The notes beneath the pieces are model-generated. The model searched no databases. It was not told the DNA's origin and saw only the letters and a list, made by a program, of their open reading frames with translations. This document shows, one piece after another, positions 10,463 to 21,908 of a DNA stretch of 64,000 nt. Within the stretch, counting starts at the first letter, position 1, and each line of letters opens with the position of its first letter. This stretch comes from Massariosphaeria phaeospora. Its lineage: Eukaryota; Ascomycota; Dothideomycetes; Pleosporales. Both the position numbers and the translations under genes were made by a program. The stretch is taken from contig JAADJZ010000003.1 in assembly GCA_011032825.1 (NCBI GenBank), positions 1,116,001-1,180,000 on the forward strand. Direction: 5' to 3'.

Positions 10463-12619
10463 ATGGCGCCGCCGCAACCAGTCGTTGTGCTATCTGAGCG
10501 CACGTCTGGCTCCGCAAGCAACGTGGACGTGAGCACGGCAGATACCGGTTATGGCACGAAGTCAACCCGTCGACTTCTTCGTAGGCTTGACCTCGCCCTC
10601 ATCCCGTGGCTCGCCTTTCTCTATCTGTGAGCGAGCCCCGTCGGACGGCCGGCCTTGCAGCTAACCATACACTAGACTAAGTTTCCTCGATCGCAGCAAC
10701 ATCGGCAATGCGCGCCTGGCTGGGCTCGAGAAAGCTCTGGGCATGCGCGGCTTGGACTACAATGTCAGTTCTATCTTGACACACCGGATCCCCATGCTGA
10801 ATCAGGGGACAGGTTGCCCTCGCCATCTTCTTTCCATTCTACGTCTTGGCCGAGATCCCGTCGAACCTCATGATGAAGCGATTCCGCCCCAGCATCTGGA
10901 TACCCACCCTCATGGTGGCTTGGGGTATCATGTGCTGTCTGATGGGCGCCGTTCGGAACTACGCCGGACTGCTTGCCGTTCGTGCTGCACTCGGCCTCGC
11001 TGAAGGTGGCCTCTTCCCTGGTATCAACTTCTAGTAAGTCGACACAGTTAACACGACAAACAAAACCCCCCACTCTGACATAGCCTCCGTAGTATCACCA
11101 TGTGGTACCAACGCCACGAGTGTGCCTTCCGCATGGCTCTGTTCTTCTCTGCCGCAACTGCCGCCGGTGCGTTCATATTTGACAAGCTTTATCCACTCGT
11201 TTTGCGCTAATTGCGGTTGAACAGGTGCATTTGGAGGATTGCTTGCTCGTGGCATCATGGAGCTAGACGGTAAACAAGGCATAGGCGCTTGGGCCTGGAT
11301 CTTCATCATTGAGGGAGCAATCACAGTCGTTGTTGGTACGTGTGTTCGAAGCCCGGCAGCACATGTTCTTCAATGTGTACCTCATAGTTCCACCGAGCTT
11401 GTTTCACAAGCAGATGTACAATCTTACTGACACGAGAACCTGCAGCTCTCATCGCCTACTTTGTTATGTACGACTATCCCGACACGGCCAGGTTCCTCAG
11501 CAAAGAGGACCGACTCGAAGTGCAGCGCCGCCTTGAGGTAGATCGTTCTTTCCTCGACGATAAATTCAATCTCAAGTACTTCTGGGATGCATTGCGGGAT
11601 TGGAAGATCTGGGTTCACATGCTCCTCACCATCTGCATCTACTCGCCTCTTTACTCCTTCGCACTTTTCCTCCCTACCATAATCAGTAAGCTAGTATACA
11701 AGGACCATACAGCACAGCTCATGTCGGTCCCGCCATACATTGTGGCTTGTTTCTTCTGTATTCTAGGCGGCTGGATGGCGGATAGAAAAGGTCAGCGGGG
11801 CATCTTTATGATATGCTTCAACATTCTGAGGTAAGTGTTTCTCCATCTCCTATACCTGGACTTTGTGCGCCCATCTGTCCTGCCTATATTAGTCTAAATG
11901 GCTGCCATACGCCATATGCTGTCATGGTTGTCACGGCGGAAACGTTGCACATCTCACCGCTCTTTTGTCTCAAGTTTCTATCTATCTTCACCATATTACT
12001 TCTGTTGTGACAGGCCGGAGTGCAACATTAAAGTCTCACTACGCACTCTCCAAGTCCCTACTGTATCTCTTTAGCTGCATGGCCCGGAACCTTAGTTCAT
12101 GGTGATCAACAACGGTCTTCGCTTCCCCACTGATCACAATATTGCCCTTTACGTTGAACTTATGCTAATCGATAAACTAGTATCATAGGTTTCACCATTC
12201 TGCTTTCCGCCCACCAAGTCAAGTACAAATATATGGGCACGTTCTTCGCGGCTGTAGGCGTTTACTCAAACGTTCCATTAACCGTGGCGTGGAACGGCAA
12301 CAACATTGGCGGCTCCACCAAACGCTCAGTTGGTCTTGCTATGCAGGTTGGCTTTGGTAATCTTGGCGGTGTGCTTTCTGGCTTTACATACACATACGTC
12401 GACGCGCCTCTGTACCGCCGTGGTCATTCTATTGTGATTGGCCTACTTACAATGAGTACTGTTCTCATTGTGTTCATGCGCTGGTGGTGGGGAAAGGAGA
12501 ACGAACGGCGGAGACGCGAGGATGAACGCACCGGTAGGGCCAACGGATGGTCTAGGCAAGACATGATCGCCGAGAGTCACAAAGGCGACCAGGCGGGTTT
12601 CTTTCGGTTCACTCTCTAA
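10463..12619 (+). CDS. MFS transporter, anion:cation symporter (Dal5-like)
   Basis: Membrane transporter of the major facilitator superfamily, probably for an organic anion. Seven exons (10463-10626, 10676-10763, 10813-11033, 11093-11166, 11225-11335, 11446-11830, 12181-12619) join in frame to 493 aa. Diagnostic blocks are RRLDLALIPWLAFLYLLSF, FLDRSNIGNARLAGLEKAL, FPFYVLAEIPSNLMMKR, RAALGLAEGGLFPGINFY and, in the last exon, YSNVPLTVAWNGNNIGGSTKR, all typical of the allantoate/vitamin permease group. Twelve helices are expected. The first five introns are 49-110 nt; the last (11831-12180) is 350 nt, unusually long here, though its splice ends (GTAAGT, AACTAG) and phase are good. The substrate cannot be told from sequence. 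Confidence 0.9.
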
Positions 12620-12783
12620 GCCTGTCGGTATATCGGTAACCACGAAGGAACCAATATATAGACTGGACTGCGTCTCTGACACTAGCGGACATGAGAGATT
12701 ATTGGGTATAAATTTCCATCAGGGTGGAGACATTGGGCTAGAGATATATACTAGCCGTACATATCCGGAATAAACAAGATTAT

Positions 12784-13319
12784 TCATGAATCATTCTGCT
12801 TGTGCACGTAACACTCGCTAACGGGATCGCCTTCGCCTTCGCCGCACGCTACAACCCATTTCCACATGCCCATCTCCGACGGCACTGTCCGGACTCCCCT
12901 CCCGCCCCCTCTAACAATCAGGTTACCGGGCCGGTAGTTCAGGTTTACTTCCATGCGTCTGACGACGCTACCATGGATGATGGCGTCAGCGGGGATGTCG
13001 CGCACTTCGCCCTTGGGAAACGGCCACGCGATGGACTTCCAGGATCTGTTTTCTTGGAGGCCCATGCGACGGAAGGGAAGGTATTCCATCATGTTCCAGG
13101 ATAGTAGGGAGAGTCGGGGAGCGCCATTGTTGAATTGGAGCACGTCGTGGATTTTGCCACGTAGTGCTGCAAAATGTAGATGTGCGTGGGATTTGTTCTA
13201 TGGGGCTCTTTTCTCGCCGTTTATGGCAGTGACAAGCGGGTGGTCGATTGGTGAAGCGGATTCGAGAGGGCATGGAGATGCTGGATCAATCTCGATTGTC
13301 GACAGGGGATGCAGAGTCT
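12784..13319 (-). pseudogene. DUF2235 (Tle1-like alpha/beta hydrolase) C-terminal relic
   Basis: The minus strand encodes the C-terminal part of a DUF2235 protein, a family of alpha/beta hydrolases related to Tle1 phospholipases. The recognisable stretch is NMMEYLPFRRMGLQ, then RSWKSIAWPFPKGEVRDIP, AIIHGSVVRRM and YRPGNLIVRG. Upstream in the same frame, HAHLHFAALRGKIHDVLQF continues the domain but is preceded by an in-frame TAG near 13194, and before that a further in-frame stretch (ASPIDHPLVTAINGEKRAP) runs to another TAG near 13319. The catalytic N-terminal part (GxSxG nucleophile region) is absent. A broken and truncated copy. It lies 1.4 kb upstream of the STAND gene. Confidence 0.6.
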
Positions 13320-14758
13320 AGCGACGTGTATCAGATGTGAACACCGAACCCATCCTGTCGCGAGGAGCGTCAAGATAGTTTTGGAGCAACTCTCTCACGA
13401 GTATATATCTCGCGTTTTGGGGCATCATCACCTAGACCAGTCCAAAAAAATGGCAAGATAACGATTTAATGAAAGAAAATGATGTCAAGATATCGGTCAG
13501 ACTAAGATAGAGTAGGGCGGAAGGTTCTGAGCACAGATGAAACTGTCACCACATCCTGAGCATCAGGCGCACCTCCTCTATGGTTCGCCGCCAGAAATCA
13601 GGCTGAGCTGCTCAATCACCCACCCCAACTTTGGATTAGTTTGGATGTGACCTAACCCGTGACAGTGGATGTTTTCCAGAGGAGCCACATACTGGCTTGG
13701 GGTGGATGTGCCCATCGAGTCTCTGTGCAGGTTTGATGACGCCTCGAGATGCCTAGAGATGTCAAGGGGTCAATTAGTACTAGATGTGGGGCAAGTTGAC
13801 GCTGTGGCCAAGATATTATCGTGTGCGAAAACCACCTCTTGCAATACCATCGCGTGAAGCCGAAGTACTCGGCAGTAGCCGAACTTGTCCGGGAGCAGAC
13901 AAAGACCAACGGATCCTCGCCATAATATCCGACGCTCCTTTACAATAAGCACGGTAGATCTCGGACTAGTCCTGACGCCGAGTGGAAGACAAGTGGTGTT
14001 TGGGCACTGCTGCCGCGCGGGTGCGACATAGCTGAAGCGGTCGAGCTGTGTTGGGTGTTGTTGTGCTAGAGGGCGGTGGGTATGTCGTCCGAAAAAGCAT
14101 TCACATCCCCGGCCCGAAAAGGCTGAACCCTGTCGGGATGATCTGTGCTCGCTCGACACCCCGAACATCCTTCAACACCAACGACAGCTCCTCGCTGCAT
14201 ACGTACATGCTAGATGTTCTGGTCACCTACATATCTGTAAATTTAGGTTGAATTGCGTACGGAGTACCATATCCCGCAATCCCGCAATCCCGCAATGCCA
14301 ATTATTACGATAGACCGGAGATAGCTAATATCTCAACAAGGAAGATCCAAGCGGTCTCATGGTGGAACTCAAAAGCATAGGATTCAAGGATCTCAAGACC
14401 CTTAGACAAGTCATGCAGAACAAGAAGGCGAGCTTGTTGACGATAAGACCAACATGATGGAACGGGTTGGGTGATTTACCTCTACAATCTCCATTGAGAC
14501 AACTCACCTCTGCCATCTCTACTTGGCGAATAGCACGACTCTGTAAAGACAGAGGTAGATTATCTACCCATGGCTACAGTTTCGTAGGCTGCCAAGAGGA
14601 TCGCTTTTATCAGATGTCGGCGGGATACGGAGCACGCCAAGGCCGACCCTAGCCACGCTACGACCGTGCACGTGTTAGTTTCTGACGGACTCCGATCGGC
14701 GCGTCGACGACAGCAACAACAACATCCAGATAAGTACCACCCCACTTTGTCTGAAGTA
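13320..14758. other. Gene-poor stretch
   Basis: No supported gene. Open minus-strand frames at 13652-14168 have no recognisable domain. An 8-bp unit CCCGCAAT is repeated three times in tandem near 14273-14296. The last few hundred bases carry the promoter and leader of the STAND gene. Confidence 0.4.
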
Positions 14759-17402
14759 ATGAAGCCACTCCCAGCGGTTGGGCTGGCTTCGAGTCTTGTT
14801 CAGATAATTGACTTCTCAGTCAAAGTCCTACAGAAAGAATACAAAATCTATCAATCTGCTGACGGTGACTTCATCGAAAACCCTACCTTACTCCAGAATG
14901 CAGTTGACAATCTGTTCCGGCTCCTATTTCAGTTGGAGAATAATGATCTCAAGAAGCTCAGTGCGGATCCTAAGAGGGGGAAATTAAGTGAAGCCGCGGA
15001 ACATCTGCTGAAGCTAGGCGATGAAACCAAGCTGCTTGCGACGCCACTGATTGACGCGATTCTTCAGGCGCAGGCGAAGGGTTCGTATGGAGATCCGAAG
15101 TGGACCACTCTGCGCGAGGCGCTGCTCACAGTGTGGAAAAAGAAGGATGTCACAGGACTCAAAAAGAAACTCAGGAATGTCAGGAAGGACGTCGACACAT
15201 CACTTCTACTTGCTCTCAAGTACGCTCTAGACCGGAACCCAGTTACCAACAGCTAATTGGAAACTAGACAGTATCTCAATCAGTCTGCAGAGACCGGCTT
15301 ACCCGTATTCAGCGCCGAAGATGCTTCGCACGTTGAAAGATGGCAGAATGATGCTATGGATGCAGTCCATACTAACGATTGGAAGCCAAAGACCAAGAAA
15401 GACGTGGAAGGATTTTCCAAGCACGTGGACTTGTTAGTTCAAGTTGAAAACCAAGCACACTTCTACAGTCAAATGTTCGCCAAACTCTACTTTCCACACA
15501 TGGATGATCGACTGCACACCCTTTCAGCAGCGCACGAGGGTACATTTGACTGGATTTTCGACTCTAACAACGATGAATCGAAAACAATACATTGTATTAA
15601 CTTGCTAGACTGGCTGAGTGACTCGAGCGGGCAGAACTTATTCTGGATTACTGGTGAGGCCCACACTATATAACTTTGTTCAATTACACATGCTCATACC
15701 GGGAGTAGGAAAGCCAGGATCCGGGAAAAGCACGCTCATGAAGAGTCTTCTTCGTAACCCACGACTTTTTCCAAGTCTAGAGTCGTGGTCTGACTCTGCA
15801 CCCGGCATCATCACCGGATTCTTCTTTTGGGGTTCTGGTACCAAGCTACAAAAGTCGGTCGAAGGACTACTAAGATCCCTACTATACGAGGCACTTCAGG
15901 ACATGCTATATGGACCACTAGAACAAGATCCAATACTTGTTCAACTACTCTTCCCCAGTCGATGGAACCAATTCGCGTCGTACGGGGGTGGAATGTACCC
16001 TTTCACGGTGCCTGAACTTCGACTTTCATTCGATCTCATGATCTCAGACGTGACGAGGAAGTTTTTTCTTTTGATCGATGGGCTGGATGAGTTGGATGAC
16101 TATCCAAACGACATCATCGATCTTCTGTTAAGTGCCACGAAGCGGGATAACGTGAAGATATGTGCGTCAAGTCGCCCTTCACCAGGTTTTCAGGACGCTT
16201 TTCAGGAAAGACCACGTCTAGTTGTCGACCAGAAGACCCGTAAAGATATACAAGCCTATGTACAGCAAATGTTCAATAAGGATGAGAGACTAAGCAGGCT
16301 ACGTCAAGAGCAAACGAAGGATGCCCTAGAGCAAGAGCTCGTTCACACAATGGCAGAGAAGTCTTCCGGTGTGTTTTTGTGGGCATATCTTGGTACAGAT
16401 TCCCTTCTGCAAGCGGGCGATGAACTAGACGAGGAGTCGGACGGGCTAAAAGTAGTTTCAACACGTTTGAAGGGTCTTCCTCTGGACCTCAACCTTCTGC
16501 TCACCCAAATATTCGAGACAATGGGCCAAGACGATCTCTGGCAAGCCTCTCGACTCTGTCGCTTGATCGACGCACACGGCTACCCCGGCCTTCTATCGTT
16601 ATCTTTCTCCAACGACGTAGACACTAGATCGAGTTTACACGCTGACATTCGGCCACTTAAGGACTCGGAAGTCACCAAGAGGCTCGACGACATGACTGAT
16701 CTACTCAGTACTAAATGTAGAAATTTATTTTCTGTCTTTGAAACGTCAGGGTCCGAAAGTCATGATGTTGGACATCTTAGGGTCACCTACGCGCATCGTT
16801 GCATTAGAGATTTTGTCCATACGAGGCCAGTATGGAGCAAGATATGCGAAGCGACAGGCAATGACTCCTTTAGCTCGGACGAGTACTGGGCAAACGCAAG
16901 TCTCTGGTCCCTCAAAACGCTCCAGGCACGACGGACATCGCATATAGAAGTCCTTCGGATCTGGGACGATCTAGCATGGTGCATCGAATATGCGCTCCGC
17001 CTCGAGGACCACGACAAAAAAGTCCGCGTCACATACCTTGATGAAGTAGGCCGGGCCGCCATCATCGAACGACGCGATCAAATCTCTGTCATGGATCTGC
17101 CTCAAGGCGTGACCGTGGAGAGCTTTCTCGACATTGCTGTGTGGCTAAACCTACAAGGATACGTAGCCATCAAGGCGAAAAGCGCAGAAAGAAAGGAAAT
17201 TAAACACGCGATGGAGTATTCCAAGGCATTGAGGAGACAGCTTGGGATCAGTGGCGAAGTTTTCTGGATTGGGGAGAAAAAGAGGATAAAGAGTGCGTAT
17301 GGTCAATCTGCGCTCGAGTTAGGTCAGCTATTGGAGTATTATGCAAAGCCTGTCAAATTCGCAACTTCGAAGCCGAAGTTCGAAATTCCAGAGCATGAGT
17401 AA
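14759..17402 (+). CDS. STAND/NACHT NTPase, fungal NLR-like receptor
   Basis: Signal-transducing NTPase of the kind used in fungal non-self recognition and programmed cell death. Three exons (14759-15219, 15268-15653, 15709-17402) join in frame to 846 aa. The N-terminus (VGLASSLVQIIDFSVKVL) resembles the helical HeLo-like N domain of fungal STAND proteins. The NACHT domain has Walker A GKPGSGKS at residues 283-290 and Walker B FFLLIDGLDELDD near 401-413, then a KICASSRP sensor segment. The C-terminal ~400 residues are helical and show no WD40, ankyrin or TPR repeats. The first intron is 48 nt, a multiple of three, and contains an in-frame TAA; splicing GTACGC..CTAAT..CTAG removes it, so the gene is intact. 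The start is placed at MKPLPAVGLASSLV; a 31-codon in-frame extension upstream looks non-coding. Confidence 0.85.
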
Positions 17403-17820
17403 CATGCAGCGATCGGTGCTGAAGGAGCAACTACCGATACATGAGCGATGGCGATGGGGATAGCGACAGGAAGTCGTTGTTGGAAGTTGCATGCGAAAAG
17501 TTGATACAAGTTTAAATACCCCTTGTTTGGAGTTCGGATACAAATCTATGAAGCTATGAGACCTGAAGACTTGTACCATAGCTGGAACCCGAAGCATTCC
17601 GAATGCCGGCAAGCCGAACCGCTAAAGCCGAGGAGAAACGCAACGCTCCGCACTTTGTCACGTCCGTACTTTGTCACGTCCGTAATCGCTAATCCATGAT
17701 ATGACGCTGTAAATTCTTGAAGTATAACTACACTCCACCAAATAGGAGCTTATTCAATGTTAGAGTTGGACGGCCATCCATAAATTCCCATCTGTGAAAC
17801 AGCGAGCGAGCTACAACATC
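17403..17820. other. Intergenic between STAND and nitronate monooxygenase genes
   Basis: About 420 bases. A short direct repeat (GTCACGTCCGTA) occurs twice near 17658-17682. No gene seen. Confidence 0.5.
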
Positions 17821-19013
17821 ATGACGGATATCGCAAGACTCAAGACAGACTACCCATGGATCGAAACGCCGCTGATTGTTGGAGCACCTATGAGACTGAT
17901 TGCGTTGGCGGATTTAGCCACTGAAATCTCGAGGGCTGGTACGCTCGTTTACCGCATATTCTTTCTTTCGAGTCTGGGCTACAACTCACGATTTGCACTT
18001 CTAATCAGCGCAATCCACATCCCAAATCAGTATATACTAACACCAACCCAGGCGGCATAGGCTTCATAGGTGCCGGTACCGACGTCTCAAATCTCGCATC
18101 ACACCTCCAAGCCGCCCAGCAACTTCTCCAAAACCAAAACACCACACTCCCAACCCGCGAAGGCATGCTCCCGATCGGTGTAGGCTTCATCAACTGGGGC
18201 GTTGCTCTCTCTGAAACTATCCCAATCATCGAACGCTACCGTCCAGCAGCGGCATGGTTCTTTGCGCCCTCATCCATTGCATCGCTCATGGAGTGGACTG
18301 AGAAGTCGCGCAACGCGTCCCCCGAAACTAAGATCTGGGTCCAGATTGGCAGCGTAAGGGAGGCTGTGGATGCGCTGAACGCGAGGCCAGATGTGCTCGT
18401 TGTGCAGGGTACGGATGCGGGTGGGCATGGGCTAGTGCAGGGGGCTAGCATTGTGAGTTTGGTCCCCGAGGTAGACGATGCTGTACGTGGTATAGCGAGG
18501 GCCGCAGGATTTGAAGCACCCGTTATCCTAGCTGCTGGTGGCATTGTGGAAGGTAGGAGTGCAGCTGCGGCGCTTGCTCTAGGTGCTTCGGGAGTCGTTT
18601 TGGGGACGCGGTTCCTCGCAGCCAAAGAAGCGAATATCGCCAAGGGCTACCAAGATGAAGTAGTCAGAGTGAATGACGGTGGCCAGACGACTGTCAGAAC
18701 AAAGGTGTACGATGATTTGCGGGGGACGACTGGGTGGGCGCAAACGCATAATGCCAGGGGGATCATCAATAGGAGTTTCAAGGATGCATTAAAGGGATTG
18801 GATGAGGCGGAGAACAAAAGACTGTATGAACAGGATATGAGAAAGGGAGATGCAGGTTGGGGAGCTGAGGCCCGGATGACAACCTACGCCGGCGCGGGCG
18901 TTGGTCTCGTAAGGGCAATTGCAGGTGCGGGACCCATTGTGAGAGATGTTAGAAGCCAGGCAGTGAAGGTGCTGGAGAAGTTCACCAGAGCTGCAGCTAG
19001 TGGTAAGCTCTAG
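17821..19013 (+). CDS. Nitronate monooxygenase / 2-nitropropane dioxygenase family
   Basis: FMN-dependent TIM-barrel enzyme that oxidises alkyl nitronates such as propionate-3-nitronate to the aldehyde and nitrite. Two exons (17821-17938, 18052-19013) with a 113-nt intron (GTACGC/CCCAG) give 359 aa. Family marks are the N-terminal TPLIVGAPM, GGIGFIGAG at the exon join, the GTDAGGHG block (residues 159-166; its His is the proposed catalytic base and the glycines contact FMN), AAGGIVEGRSAAAALALGA and GVVLGTRFLAA (phosphate-binding loop). Length and order are normal for class I fungal enzymes. Likely role: detoxification of nitronates or nitro compounds. Confidence 0.9.
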
Positions 19014-19270
19014 AGTGGACTGAAAACGAGGTATTATGTAGTCTTCTTCCCAGACGTCGACTGAGATGTTTGCTGCTGTATTTGCTCAAGCCCGATCAGA
19101 TAGCATCATGCTTCCCCACTGTTTCGTTGCACATATACCTGGAAACCTTGAGCCGTATGCGCCAGCAGTGAAGAGCGAAGTCCAGATATCCACTAACGCC
19201 GCCCAATGCTGACCGTTAAGATGCCTCGATCGCCCGGGCGTGCTAATTGATGTTCACACAGTTCATCTGC

Positions 19271-19986
19271 TCAACCAGTCTTTCTAGAGTTGCGCTCGTT
19301 GGCGCGCTGTTTCCTTTCATTTCTCCTGACCTTCTCCTTCCGTTCCTTCCGGCCATCACTTCTCTGATCATGAGCTTCGCCTGTCTCCCGCTCCTTCTTC
19401 GCGTCAACCTCGACCAGCCACTCGTTCTCAGCGTCTTTGTTCTTGCCCTTGTATCCCCACTTCGGAACCCACTCTCCGCTCTCCTCATTGTAGACTGTCT
19501 TACCCTCACGCCTCTTGTCCTTGATACCCTTCTTCTTGGCGAAGAGCTCCCACTTGGTCGGTGGCTTTTCGGCAGGAATGGGCTTCTCGCGGGGAAGCGG
19601 GGTGGTGGCCGCGGGGAGGACGAGGTGGACACCATCGGGGGTGGACTTGATCTCACAGGTGCTGAGCAGCTGGTTTATGAGAGCCTGGGCGGCATCGCGC
19701 GCTGTTGCCGCAAGCGTGTTTTCGTCCACGTCGCTTGGCAACGGATTCGAGTCGTTGGCGAGCAGGTTGCCCAAGTCGAAGGTGAAGGGCGTAGGCTTGT
19801 GGACGTTCACTTCTCTGCAGGCGAGTCAGTGCTGCGCGGGTGCATCAGACGCAGCGGCGCGGGAACTCACAGCGACGGCGGCGATTTGACGTCCATGGCG
19901 CCAGCGTCGATTTCGTCGGCAAGCTGCGTAAAGGTAGGCGAGGGTTCTGCGAGGGCCACGCCGCCATTCATCTCCGAGTCTGACAT
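19271..19986 (-). CDS. RRS1: Ribosome biogenesis regulatory protein Rrs1
   Basis: Nucleolar factor needed for 60S subunit assembly (with Rpf2 it brings the 5S RNP to pre-60S particles). Two exons (19986-19871, 19814-19271) join in frame to 219 aa, close to the yeast length of about 200. The core block spans the splice site: VNVHKPTPFTFDLGNLLA, then ALINQLLST, LPREKPIPAEKPPTKWELFA and KKKGIKDKRREGKTVYNEES, then EWVPKWGYKG. The C-terminus is strongly basic, as expected for a nucleolar protein. The intron of 56 nt has GTGAGT/CTGCAG ends. Start MSDSEMNGG at 19986. It is divergent from DAP3. Confidence 0.93.
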
Positions 19987-20285
19987 GCTGGGCGGCAGTG
20001 ATACGGCTTTGCCCTGCAGATTCCAAGCGGTGCGCAAAGGTTCGCGCAAGTGTGGTGGGCGGCCGCAAAAGTTCGCGGGATAATTTGTGGCTGCGGGCCT
20101 CGGGACTAGGCGCGTTTGGGGCTAGTGGTTAGTGGGTGGCAGAGCTGCGAGAGCACTGGCAGCGCAGCGCTGAGCGGACTTCCGAGCTTTTGCAGCCCTG
20201 GGAACGTCGTCGCGAACTTCGTCCACCAAGCGCAGCACAGCATCTGGCCGCCGGTCGCGAGCCCCGCGCACTCCACTCCTTTGCT
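19987..20285. promoter_or_regulatory. Bidirectional promoter region, RRS1 / DAP3
   Basis: The 299 bp separating the two start codons must drive a cytosolic ribosome assembly factor one way and a mitoribosomal protein the other. GC-rich; no motif assigned with confidence. Confidence 0.6.
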
Positions 20286-21770
20286 ATGCCGTCCTCGGTC
20301 TGCCTCCGTGTTTTTTCCCAGCTCTCTCGCGACCGCACCGCCCTCGCCGCAGCTGCTCCTCGAGGCCTCCTCCCTGCACTGCCAGCATCATGTTTCTCTA
20401 CATCGGCCCCCCGCTGCGCGAATCCAGCGCCGAAAAAGAAGAACATGACTGCTGCCCCAAAGCGCGGAGCGAGGACGTTGAACGTGAAGAAAGGAGGCAA
20501 GGGAGTCGCCCAAGACACAAGCAAGCGGGCCGCTCCGGGGGAACGCAAGGCGATGCGGAAGCGCATCGTCCTCAGCAATAACAACGCATTGGAGGTGCGC
20601 TCCCTGCAAGATCTGGACAAGCCGAGTGCGCTGAGTGAGAGGCACGAGGGGCAGGTCAGAGGCATCCCGGAGGACGTCGTAGATTCGTTGCGGGCTGTCG
20701 AAGCCTTCAAGCCAGCACAAGGCTGGAGTCTTTTTCGCCGGCCGGCTACATTGATGCGGAAGCAGACCATGCAGCTTGCACAGCTCCTCAAGGACGCTGA
20801 GACTACCGATGGAGAGCAGAGGAAGACAATACGGCGGGTGCTGGTTGGCGAGAGAATGAGCGGGAAGACCACACTGCTACTGCAGGCGCTTGCGATGGCT
20901 TTCCTTCGAGACTGGGTGGTCATCAACTTACCCGAAGGTATACACCTGCACTCCCCTTTGGACGTGAAGTGTGGCAGCTGACCTCTCGCAGCCCAGGACA
21001 TTGTCAACGCGCACACGGAATACGCTCTACTTCCTGATTCACATCCAGTGCAGTATACGCAGAACACCTATACCGGAAACCTTCTCTCGCAAATACTCAA
21101 GGCCAACGAAAGAATCCTGGATACTATGTCCGTGACTACCAACCCTACCTTGCCCCTTCCTCTCCTTCCCAACGCCACCTTGAAACAGCTTGTTCAACTC
21201 GGTGTAAGCGACACCGAAGCTTCATGGCCTGTCTTTGTCGCACTCTGGCAAGAGTTAACACAACCCGGTCGGCCCCCGATTATGCTTGCCATGGACGGCC
21301 TAGCCCACATCATGCAGGACTCGGAATATCTCTCCGCAGAAGCAGCACCCGTGCATGCGCACGATCTCACGCTCGTTAGGCATTTTGTCGACCACCTTGC
21401 GGGCAGGAAATCTCTTCCTAATGGCGGAATGGTCCTTGCCGCAACCTCCAAATCCAACGCACCGGCTTCTCCTGCTTTAGACTTTTCCGTCCAGGTCGCG
21501 GAGGCTCGTCAGTCCCGCCTTGAAAATATTCCAAGCTGGAACCGATATAAAAGGGTCGATGAGAGGGCAATGGATGTGTTGAAGGATGTAGACGTGATCA
21601 AGGTCGGTGGCTTGAGTAAGGAGGAGGCAAGGGCTATCATTGAATACTATGCCGAGAGTGGAATGCTCAGGGCCAAAGTGGATGAAGGGTTTGTGACCGA
21701 GAAATGGAGTTTGGCTGGCATGGGCAACGTGGGCGAGCTGGAAAGAGTTACTGTGAGGTTGAGGATATAG
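20286..21770 (+). CDS. DAP3: Mitochondrial small-subunit ribosomal protein mS29 (DAP3/Rsm23)
   Basis: GTP-binding protein of the mitochondrial ribosome small subunit. Two exons (20286-20937, 20992-21770) join in frame to 476 aa. The N-terminus is rich in Arg, Ala and Ser with few acidic residues, consistent with a mitochondrial presequence. The P-loop GERMSGKT lies at residues 188-195, followed by LLLQALAMAFLRDWVVINLP across the intron into AQDIVNAHTEYAL. Later blocks match the family: PIMLAMDGLAHIMQDSEY (Walker B region) and LVRHFVDHLAG. The stop is only 40 bp before the first transposon, so its 3' UTR and polyadenylation signal probably lie inside transposon sequence. Its original downstream neighbour was ATG10, 20 kb away now. 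Confidence 0.92.
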
Positions 21771-21908
21771 ACGTTCGGAGCTGTAACATAGTATCTTGGT
21801 ATGTAGAATACAGTGCCCGTGCACCTCGTGCACGGTTTCGGGTCGTGCACGATTCTCAAAACCAACACCTAAACTTTACCTTACTATAATTCAACAACCA
21901 CAATAGCT

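Noticed and set aside
14273..14296. Short tandem repeat as CRISPR or minisatellite
   Set aside because: Only three 8-bp units; no spacers and no other copies.
15254..15256. In-frame TAA as evidence that the STAND gene is a pseudogene
   Set aside because: It lies in a 48-nt intron with proper donor, branch and acceptor; splicing restores an 846-aa frame.
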